DNA of 64,000 nucleotides from Paralichthys olivaceus. Lineage: Eukaryota > Chordata > Actinopteri > Pleuronectiformes > Paralichthyidae. The notes beneath the pieces are model-generated. The model worked only from the letters and a program-made list of their open reading frames with translations. It was not told where the DNA came from and made no database searches. Shown in pieces: positions 54,672-64,000 of the stretch. The stretch spans positions 14,486,501 to 14,550,500 of the forward strand of contig NC_091111.1 in assembly GCF_024713975.1 (NCBI RefSeq), written 5' to 3'. Every line of letters begins with the position of its first letter. Position 1 is the first letter of the stretch. The position numbers and the translations under genes are program-made.

Positions 54672-54677
54672 AATAAA
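54672..54677 (+). terminator. eif2s1: eif2s1 poly(A) signal
   Basis: AATAAA about 500 bp after the stop (catcaataaagctctgg), followed by a T/G-rich stretch (gatctcagtgtgtctttgtc) that fits a downstream element. Confidence 0.7.
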
Positions 54678-55008
54678 GCTCTGGAAGTTTTGATCTCAGT
54701 GTGTCTTTGTCAGCTGTTGTTAATAGATAGAAATGAGTCGCTCTAAGTTAGAAATGGCTGTGACTGATGGGTAAATTTATCAAAAGATTAAAACAGAATT
54801 TCAGTGACAATAGTAGAAATTGTTCAGAAGCCAAAAAAAATTCAAGAAATTAGTGAAAATTTTAAGTTTTGAGTCAATTTGTTAAAACGGAGCACTCGCT
54901 TTCTCAACCACATCAAACTCAATGCTCCTGTCTGGAGGTGATAATTGTTAAAGAAACAAGGGTGTAAAAAAAGCAAACGCTGTTGGACAAGGTCATAAAA
55001 AAATCATT

Positions 55009-55014
55009 TTTATT
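55009..55014 (-). terminator. rbm25: rbm25 poly(A) signal
   Basis: AATAAA on the minus strand (TTTATT on plus) about 760 bp beyond the rbm25 stop. It is 331 bp from the eif2s1 signal, so these genes are also tail to tail. Confidence 0.55.
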
Positions 55015-55772
55015 CAAATGTTCACCAATACAAAAACAAATGGAGAGCATCGTCAAATCCTTGTTTTCCACATTCTTAGCTCATTTTCCTATAGTGGTCA
55101 CGATGTGTGTGCTTTTACAGCTGCAGGGACGTCACCACCCGACAAGACATTTCAAACGACAGCTGTGTATCTGAGATGGAGTGATGACAAGAACATGCCA
55201 ACACGTTTATCAGGAATGTGATGAGGGAACACGAAGGAAACTAACTCAACAAGAGTCAGTTTGAGTCGAAAACATTGAATAAATAACCCTGTAAAAAAAA
55301 AAATTACATCCTTGTAGTTGTGCATCTCTTAACTCTGCTCGACCAACCTGCATTCAACTGCAAGTCAGATTTCACACCTCGAACACTGACGTTCGTGACA
55401 CCGGTAAATAAGAAGTGTGCACCAGCATGTACACAAAGTCAAAGGACCAAGAGACGTTACCTGGCAACACCACAGCTGCCCTGGGCGGCCGTCAGTAGCT
55501 TCCTCACAATTATTCATCATAGTCACATTATAGCAAACTGTATATACACAGAAGTACACCGATACAGTCGGCAGCTGCGAGCGGAGGTGAATTTAGCCTG
55601 AGTGTGTTGAGACAAACAACTGGAGCAAATGTGTCAATGAGCAGAGTCTGCAGTTACAGTCTGTGCTGATATGGACAAGTCGCTGTGTTTGGGGGGGTGA
55701 CGTAATTGCGCTACACTATTATACACTGTATGAAAGAAAAAAAATTTGATTTTCATTTAGTGGCTGTTGTAC

Positions 55773-57457
55773 TTATTTCGCCAGTCCGATCTTCTTGGCC
55801 TCTGTTTCGTAAATAAGTAACCGCCACATCTTCACGATGAAGACTTCAGCTTCTTCATCCAGAACCTGAGCAGGAGCAACAACAGTTCATGAGTTAGAGA
55901 AACATTACGCAACTTTGGAAGTTCGCACGAGATTTCGACATGGATGTGAGAGTAAGGAATGTTTGAAATGTGAAGATGAAATGAGGATGAGCACATTTAC
56001 ACAGTTACAGACTTCCTGCATATCCAGAAAGTGGACGTTTGGATTTAGCCTTTAGAATTTCTCACACATTTCACCATCACTCGAGCCCGACCGATGAAGA
56101 GTTTTAAGGATTAAGAGATTCTTCAGTTTTTTATGACCAAACAATTCTCCATTTGTTTTTAACCAAGATTGCGCAATGAATAAATGAAACCAGGAGGGAA
56201 AATGTGGTACTGCTCGGATAATAACTCATAAAGGTTTGGTGCAGATCCAGGATTTTATTTTTACTTTCTTTAACATTGTGACATAGAGAATTTGTCCCGT
56301 TTCAATCATTTCTCAGGGAATAATTTATGCATCTTGATGAAGAAAGATCTGGCACATTTATGGGACTGATTTCTGAGAGAGTGAGGAATTGAAGGGGACA
56401 GTGAAATTCTAGTTGATCAAATACATCAACTCACCATGGCAACATCGTCCAAGATGCTCTGTGGCATACTGTGCGCCATCACCTGAGAAAACAAGGACAA
56501 AAACATCAGCATTGTTTCATATTCAATGTTTCTCTTTCCTTCCAAATCTGATTGAAATTCAAATATATAAACATCACGTGTTCGATACCTTGGAGCAGAC
56601 GAAGTCCACTAATGTGGCCTCTTCCTCTCCGATGTACTCGATGATCTTTTTATTGATCCAGGGCCGAACACGTCGGTCCATTAACGTCTAAGGACCAAGA
56701 GATTTTACAAGTAGAATTAAATCAGCAACTGTTTCTGGTTAATTAATGAGACGAGCAAGAAAAAAAAAGGAAAATCAGAAAGGAAGCAGCGAAAAATTAT
56801 TTTTTCTGTCTCTGATCAATAAATATCATGAAGCTGCTCAGAATTCAGAGCGCAGAGTTTGTCATTGTGATCTATTATGTGATTTATATTATTATTTACA
56901 TTCCTCCCCGTGTCCTCACCGTATCAACCATGGACCAGTCCAGTGGGTAGGAGAACAGCTCAGGTTTTGCTGTGGGAATCTTTTCTATCAGGCTCTTGAT
57001 GTGTTTGCGTTTCTCTTCGTTGTTGGCTCCCTTAATGCTGGAGAGCCCGGCCCCGTCCACACCGAGGCTCTTGTCGTCGTCGTAATCCAGCGGCACCAGT
57101 TTCCTCTTGCGGGGCTGCTCGTCGGCCTCCTCCTCGTCAAACTTGTCAAAGACGCTGTCCACAGGCAGCTTCTTCCTTTTACCTGCGTTGGGTTGACTGG
57201 GGCTTCCTGTGGCACCTGGAGACAACAAGGACATTTAAAAAACATCAAGTTTCACTACATATTACTCATTGGTAATAACAATAATACACGTTCTAAACAC
57301 CTTTCACATATTTAGTGATTTCCTATATTATCCAAACTCATTTCCCAGTGAGAAAGGGGCTCTTTGTTATGATTATTCTAATGAATATAAGAGTATGAAT
57401 GGAGCACAAAGAATTCTTTGTACGTTTTTTCCAGTCAGATGAATGTATGTGGAAGAA

Positions 57458-57493
<36 letters not shown>

Positions 57494-60400
57494 TAGGTGG
57501 TTTTTAAAATGACAAAAATCCATTTGAGAGGATTTGTTACACAAGCTACTGACAACAGACGTGCTGCTTGTGCACTGTGGTCGATGTGGCTTCTATTTGT
57601 TGCAGGAACTTTTACTTTATCTTTGATCTTCACCAGAATTTACCACATGAAAGACACGATGACTTCATGTTTTTACAGGAAATATTACGGTACATTAATT
57701 TACAGCGCTGATCTTTTTGTACAAATAGAAATTCTCCATAAATCTCCCGTCACTGTGGCAGTTTAATTATTGTTCAATTACCTAAAATTTGTATTATTAT
57801 TCATTATAATTTTCTTAACTATTCTCCATTAATCAATTGGTCATTTTGTCTGTAGAATGTCAGAATGTAGTTAAGAATGTTATCACAATTTTAACCCAAA
57901 CTAATTTCTTTAAATGTCTTAAGTGTAGCCACCAACAGTGACAATTTTATTTACGATGACAAAATGGTCATTTTCACATTTGAGAAGAAGTGAGTTAATA
58001 TTTAACTGACATTTCAAATTGTTCCAGATTCATTTTCCCCTTCTCCTTTTAGTTTTCTCTGTAGTACGCCCTTAAACAGATTCATTTCAGGCTCACCTAG
58101 TTTGAGGCTGAGGCCGATCTTCGGCCGGTGTTCCTCCTGCGGCAGCGCCTCTGGGGGCGAGTTCTCGTGGGGGATGATGATGCCGCAGGGCGACTCGTCC
58201 CCGGGCGTGTTGGGGGACGCGTTGCCACTTGCCGACGACACGGAGGGTGCCGCTGTGATGGGCCGCATCTTGGGCTTCAGGCACGGTTTAGTGTCAGGGT
58301 TATCTTCATCGTTGTCATACACGTCCTCCTCACCCTCCTCTACCTCGTCATCTGAGTGGGTGGGCCGGGGGCGGACTTCTGCCCTATCCTGCTCCCCGCG
58401 GCGGTCCCGGTGGTCTCGTGAACCCCTGTGGCGCTCCCGTTCCTCTTCGGGCTCTGGCTCTTGGATGATGGGAGGTTGTCTCAGACGCTCCTCCTCTTCC
58501 TCTTCCATCTGGACCAATAAGAGGAAGATATGCAGACATTAAAGCCAATCGTTTGTTTTTTCCAGAAAAAAATGTCAGACAATGAAAGCTGGACACCCCT
58601 GATGTGCAAATATTCAGAGAGCCAGATGATGAAGTGACCTTCACAAAGACAAAATACAGCACGCTCACTGGCTACAAGCAAACACACACACACAGACACA
58701 CACACAGAACCACACACACACAGTAATGTTACAGACGTACCCTGCGTAGCTCTGCGTCTGGGTCTGGATGTCCCTCGCTCAACAGCCTCTGTCTGATTTC
58801 CTCCAGCTCCTCCTTCTCCCTCTTCCTGTCACGCTCGTCCGCCTCCATCTCCTTCTCTCGGTCTCTGAGACGCTTCTGCAGTGCACTGCCCCTAGGGGTC
58901 ACATCAAAAATAACAGCTTTCAGAACAATGGCCATAGCTGCAGCACTGCATCTGCTGCACGTCTGATCTGGGTAACACGGCATCTGCTGCAACTTTTTAC
59001 ATGTTTAGGTGTCACATGGCTCAAATCTCTCAAACAGAAATTTTAATTAAAATGATTTATTTTCAAATTCACTGTATTTCTGACACTGCAAGTTTAAATA
59101 GATGTTGAAAAACATCACACATATCGTAAATTCAAGCTTTGTGGCGGCTGCATGTCAGATGGAATTCCTCTTTACATGTGAATGACAGTTAATTTAATGA
59201 AGAAAGAACAGTAGCATATTTGTTTCCCAGTTGCTCACCTGTAGTACTTGGGATCATCTCTGTCATCATCATAGTCTTCAAGAAACTCTTTCAACCGTTT
59301 CCCCTCTTTCACCTGAAGATACATTTTTACATTTACGTCTTCTTCACAACACAATAAAATGCACAGTTAATAGCACTTTTTAATTGGGATAAATAAATTG
59401 TTGGTTCACTCATCGTCCTCTCACCATCTCTCGTCGACGCTCATCTTCCCTTTCGGTCTCCTTGGCATAATCCCGTGCCTTCTTCCTCTCCCTGAGCTCC
59501 CAGTTTTTTAGACGCTGTAGTTAATACAGTGTCAGATTATTCACAACTAAACACAAACACACCTACTAACAACAGGTTGAAACAGAAATATTTGAGGTGT
59601 TGAATTTGCTAAAAACTTTCCCATTACTATTCTTGAATACATTAACTGTTATCTTTCATTGGATCTAGGAGCTGTGACTCTCACCACCAACCATCCCACC
59701 TTCCCTTACCTCCTGATAGGCTGCTTCTTTGTCTCGGAGTTTCCTCTCCAGCTTCCTGCGTTCATACGACTCCTCTTCGTCCTCTTGGTCTCGCTTCTTT
59801 TCTCGGTCTCGACTCACCTCCCTGCAAACAGGAGGGGAGAAGTTTATTATTACTGCATTTGATTTGAAGAAAAGGCACTATAACTTATTTAGGTAGGTTT
59901 AGGAATCTCTACACCTCTACTGTGACTTTCTTCCTGTACCTGGATCGGCTGCGGACGGCACTCCTCTCTTGGCTTCTGTCTCTCTCCCAGTCCCTGTCCC
60001 GCTCTCTCTCTCTGGTCCTGCGGTCGCGGTCTTTGTCTCGGTCTCGGTCCCGTTCTCGCTCCCTTTCCCTATCCCGCTCTCTCTCCCGTTCCTTCTCCCT
60101 CTCGCGGTCACGTCGCTCTCTTTCCCGCTCTCGCTCTTTTTCCCGCTCCTTCCTGTCCCGCTCGAACTCCAGCCGCTCCTTCTCCCTCTTGTCCTTCTCC
60201 TCTTCAAGTTTCTGCAGAGCAAAACACAGACAGGTTCAGCCAATGCAACATTTGGTCAAGCGGTTCATTGTGCTACTGTGCACAGATCAAGTGGTTTCCA
60301 GATTTTGAGATTTCAGATAGTAACATGCCCTAAACTAGTCCGTGCAAGGCCTGCAAGTGAAGCTGGATTTCCTTAAACTCAAACTGGAGAAAACCTGGAA

Positions 60401-63400
60401 GAATCAAAAGGCTCTCCCTCTCAGAGAGACAGCTCCTGCGCTAATTTAAAGAAATACAATCAAGTGTTTTTGCTTCAAACTTGCAGCATAAACTACAGGT
60501 TATTACGAATGGAACTGGAAACCACTTCAATGGTGAACGAGATCTGTGGAACATGTTCAGCTTGAGGCATTCATAACGAGAAAAAGGTGCTGCAAAAAAC
60601 AATGCTTTTTCTCTCCTTAAGAGTCCTCCTCTCAGAACAAGGAAAACAAAAACAGAAAGCAGGCGTCAGTCTTTGGTTGAACTAGTTGTTTGTGACTTAC
60701 AGGTGTTGAACTATGGACTCAGCCCTTCGCTGCCCCTACAAGCCTTTTAAGTTAGGCCTGGGAGGAAAGCAGGTCACACGGTATACAAGGGAAAAACGTT
60801 ATGGGATTCTGTCTTGCTTTAGCATCATCATCATATTCATCAACAACAACAGTAGCCTTTACTTCAATGAACATTCGGTTAAGTGCTAAATCAAAAAAGA
60901 ACATAATGAACATCAGGTACATTTCTGCACAGATAAATGAAATTGTAGAAGCGGTCTTACCCCTGCAGAAGTCTTCAGCTGCTCTTCATGACTCAATACT
61001 CTCACATACACACACACACACCACAGCTTTGTCTTTATGGACGTTACACACAAGGCTTTGAGTGCATCTGGTTAACATTATCATTAAAATGGCATCTGAC
61101 ACAAACCAGAACTGAACACAACGAAATGAAAAACTATGTTGTGTGTGCCGCATGAGTTGAATGTAAATTTTAATTAAATTTGAAATTCAACGCAGCCAAA
61201 TGAAGCTACAGAAATTCAACTGGTAAGAAACAGAAAGAAGCACAAGCCTTGGGTGTAATGCAACTCAAGAGAAGGAAATATGAGATGTTAGCAATTTTAA
61301 TCACTCACGTACCTGAAGTTAACTATAGTGTATTATTTCTATGCCTTGGCTCTGGTAAAAATAGGCTTAATTAATGTCAGATGTAAAATGTTGCATCTGT
61401 TTTAGTTTATTTTACTTACCTCTGCACAGAATCTATCAGGGCTCCTTTAAACTCTACTGTACTGAATGAAAAGCATCTTTACATAATTGAGAGGCTCTGA
61501 ACCTTTTCTGGAGTTTCTCCGACCAGCCCCCCCAGTAAAAACTCTGGATAATGTTTGTTTCTAACACGTGACAGATGCAAATATGAAAAAAGATAAAAAA
61601 GAATACAAATATCTAAGGATGAAAAGGTTGTGCTATACACGTAGAAGACAATGACCAAGATGGAAGGGGGCTTTTGGTAATAAGGGCCAACGCCAGTGTT
61701 GATGTGCTGCTCTTTGCAGCAAAATGCATCACGCCCTCGCCTAAACGCTCGATACTCCGTGTTGCTGTGAAAGCGTCTGAGCAGAGAATCTCCTGCAGCA
61801 GATTTTAGTCATCTTCCTTGGTAGTTTTTATACCAATTTTCGTTACATTCTAAGAAATAATTGTAATAAAAAGGAAAAGTGAATAAAAAAACAGTGCTAA
61901 CTTCACTTTCTATCGTGTCTGTTGCAGTCTTTTCCTGTTTTTGACTAAATCTCTGACCTGAATTTTTTTTTTTAAATTAACATCTTTGTCCAAACAGACA
62001 AACGTGATCTGTTTACTAAACAATAGTTTCGTCTTTTGTGCATAAACTTACTGTCAGGTGCAGATACTGATGGAGAGCAAGAGATGGAGGAGAGTAATCA
62101 CACAACACAACATACAGAGAGCACGTACCTTACCAGTCTTCAGATCAGCATGCTGCTGTGGACAGGGCGCCCCCCCACACTAGCATAATAAAGGCTACAG
62201 CCAAGAACACTGCAGTGGTTATTGACAAGAGTCCTTGTGCTTCAACATGAACACCATTATGACAAACCATACTTTATTTAGGACTCGCACAGGTTCACTG
62301 ACTTTCCAGCTTTCAGGGGAACAACCGATGCTGTCATAAATTCAGGATCACAAAAGTAAGGAAGTGCCTTTATAATGACAAATGGTCGATAGAATAAAGA
62401 GCGTCAGCAGCCCAAGCCAACACATACAGTGCAGTGCAGTTGCCCCTATGCAAGTCCTCAAGAGGGGGACGCCCAGTATATGTATATAGTAAATAAAGGC
62501 TGATACTTACATCCTATCCTCGCAACTTTTTCCAAAGCTCTGAGATTCATCTTGCTTTAGTCACCATATGATCACTATCATAATGGTGGGGTTTAATGAA
62601 TAGATTAGCTTTTAAGTAACTTTACATCGTCTCCATGCATTTTTGTGTGATGAATGAAGAATGGATCTATAAATGGTCACACCTAGATAGATTTCACTAC
62701 GGTGGTCACAGGTGTCAAATCAGGCCTGAGAAAGGTGACAAAAGTACGAGCTGTCTGCCTGCTTGTGGTGTCCTAACACTGAACATGAAACATTTCAAAA
62801 TAATATGGGGCGAACTCATATGTTTGGTGAGTTAAAGTTTAGGGACGGCCAATTTGTTGCACGGTGTGCATGTTGCTGAGATCAAGTAAAGCTTGGTAAA
62901 TGTGTCAACTAAATGTGCAAGCTCTAGGAGTGAACTGCTGTCCAAAACCTGTAATGTCAACTACAAGATCAAAAGAGCCACTTTACCTTGTGAGTGTCAC
63001 GAAATTTACTAATCTCTCTGGAAATCAGGTCTCTCTTGTCGTCCTCCATATCAATTGTGTTAATGTCATCCTGTGTTTAAAAAAAAAGGAAGGAAAAGTC
63101 AGTTGTCTGGGTGTAATAAGAATACTCACTTTCAGGTTCCAGGAGAATGGTGGTACAAGTTAGAAAATAATTAATCTAGGTTTGTATACCTCTTCTTTTT
63201 TCTCTTTTTTTCTCTTTCGTCGCTGGGAGTCCTCGTCCTGTGAAGGTGCGTTGAGTTCGGCAGCATATTCCCGCATCAAGCCATCAATGGCACCTTTAAC
63301 TATTTGATCCTTCTTCTTGGTCTCCTCGTCTAGAACCTCTTCCTCATCATCTCCTCCATCTTCAGCCTTTTTATTCTGTCAGTAAAGAAAGAATCTCGTT

Positions 63401-63896
63401 TATTATCTGTTTTTTTGTTTGAAATGTGGGCAGCGGCTCAGAGGTGTAGAACACAGGGAGGTGCATGTTCCTACTCACGAAGCAACAAATTCAGGTCCAC
63501 TGATTAAACTAAAACAAACATACCCCATTTGCAGTCTTCTTCTTGGCCTTCCACTCGTCTAGCTGAGCTTTTGTCTTAGCATCCACCTTCACCAAGAGAT
63601 TTTTGTCTCCAATCTGCAGGTCATGAAGCAGCCTCAGGGAACGTAACGTAGACTCTGGCTCCTTGTACTCGCAAAACCCAAATGCTGCAAAAAAATATAC
63701 AGAAATACATTTTGTGGTGGATTAAAATATGGTCAAAAATAAAACATGCTCAATCATAGTTTAATAGATTGATTCAAAATGTCTTGAATAGGTATTCCCT
63801 GTCCTAAAGATGCCTTATGTTTGTGTATGATGGATTACCTTGAAGCTTGCCAGAGGCTCCTTGGACTCTCTTCCAGCTCAGAACAATTCCACATTT
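55773..63896 (-). CDS. rbm25: RNA-binding protein 25, mid-RRM to stop (5' end outside window)
   Basis: RBM25 is a nuclear-speckle splicing factor that contacts U1-associated proteins and modulates alternative 5' splice sites. Exons in gene order: 63839-63896, 63524-63684, 63190-63375, 62987-63070, 59940-60211, 59710-59821, 59425-59514, 59239-59312, 58741-58891, 58097-58508, 56920-57215, 56589-56687, 56435-56482, 55773-55865. Phases close to 711 residues plus stop. Order: second half of the RRM (KCGIVLSWKRVQGASGK, then AFGFCEYKEPESTLRSLRLL); acidic/lysine linker; DLISREISKFRDTHK; Arg/Glu/Asp-rich region (59940-60211); helical RLKNWELRERKK and EFLEDYDDDRDDPKYYR; CGIIIPHENSPPE and HRPKIGLSLKLG; and the C-terminal PWI fold (RPWINKKIIEYIGEEEAT) ending ETEAKKIGLAK. 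The upstream RRM exons lie beyond the right edge. Confidence 0.98.
56220..56375 (+). repeat. Dispersed teleost repeat, family B, copy 4 (fragment)
   Basis: ggtttggtgcagatccagga, then ttctcagggaataatttatg and catcttgatgaagaaagatc. It is the forward-orientation middle and 3' part of the family seen at 28465 and, reversed, at 5030 and 26060. It sits in an rbm25 intron. Confidence 0.65.
57461..57492 (+). repeat. (TG)n microsatellite
   Basis: TG run in the rbm25 intron between the exons at 56920-57215 and 58097-58508. Confidence 0.95.
58680..58722 (+). repeat. Imperfect (CA)n microsatellite
   Basis: CA repeat with GA and GAAC interruptions, just inside the rbm25 intron next to the donor of the 58741-58891 exon. 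Confidence 0.9.
60212..62986 (-). other. rbm25: Large rbm25 intron
   Basis: 2.8 kb between the exon ending ...FRDTHK (62987-63070) and the Arg/Glu-rich exon (59940-60211). The phases join without a missing exon. I see no coding segment, array or clear mobile element here, only AT-rich unique-looking sequence with a short CA run near 61007-61021. Confidence 0.75.
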
Positions 63897-64000
63897 CTAC
63901 AACATTAGCACAAAGGGAAAAAAAGTTCAAGATTCAAGCAGATTCGGATTTATATAAAATACCACAACACAGGATTCAGTCTGAGCAAGCTGTCTACACA

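Noticed and set aside
58102..58542. 146-codon plus-strand frame opposite an rbm25 exon
   Set aside because: It is the shadow of the 412-bp rbm25 exon, whose minus-strand translation matches RBM25 (CGIIIPHENSPPE, HRPKIGLSLKLG).
59922..60376. Plus-strand Ser/Arg/Leu-rich frames resembling an SR protein
   Set aside because: They are the complement of the rbm25 Arg/Glu/Asp exon, whose minus-strand frame joins its neighbours in phase.

Overview
The window is vertebrate genomic DNA, and everything points to a teleost fish. It holds five multi-exon genes with GT-AG introns, CpG-rich promoters, abundant (TG)n microsatellites and several dispersed repeat families that I recognise as typical of teleosts. 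The genes were identified by translating exon by exon and checking that every splice phase closes. No prokaryotic, viral or CRISPR features were seen.

Layout. (1) 1 to about 27900, plus strand: the 3' two thirds of gephyrin (gphn). The first third is intron with two linker cassette exons (7479-7520, strong; 8933-9007, likely new). Fourteen constitutive exons from 15970 to 26739 encode the end of the linker and the whole MoeA-like E domain. The G-domain exons lie upstream of the window. (2) About 30130-45785, plus strand: pals1 (mpp5), with a CpG-rich non-coding first exon and 13 coding exons (650 aa; L27, PDZ, SH3, HOOK, GK). (3) About 46020-49691, minus strand: atp6v1d, nine exons, 248 aa, V-ATPase subunit D. 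(4) About 49975-54690, plus strand: eif2s1, seven coding exons, 315 aa, eIF2-alpha with the regulatory serine. (5) About 55000 to the right edge, minus strand: rbm25, 14 coding exons seen (711 aa), from mid-RRM to the PWI domain and stop; the 5' exons are outside the window.

Architecture. atp6v1d and eif2s1 are head to head over a compact, CpG-rich bidirectional promoter carrying CLEAR/M-box type E-boxes. pals1/atp6v1d and eif2s1/rbm25 are tail to tail with only about 300 bp between predicted poly(A) signals. In mammals, as I recall, the GPHN, MPP5, ATP6V1D, EIF2S1 block is conserved but RBM25 is several Mb away, so the rbm25 adjacency is fish-specific or ancestral. The genes share no pathway: inhibitory synapse scaffold and molybdenum cofactor synthesis, apical polarity, vesicle acidification, translation initiation, and splicing.

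Repeats include two MITE-like elements with clear terminal inverted repeats, four copies of one dispersed family, two copies of another, a decayed LINE reverse-transcriptase fragment, a two-block pentanucleotide array and many dinucleotide arrays. I found no convincing wholly new system. The most interesting observations are the candidate gephyrin cassette exons, an orphan antisense exon-like sequence in a gphn intron, a (TG)n(CG)n tract abutting a constitutive gphn 3' splice site, a predicted overlapping uORF on eif2s1, CLEAR boxes at atp6v1d, and GCTAGC/GCTAAC clusters just inside the promoters of three genes.
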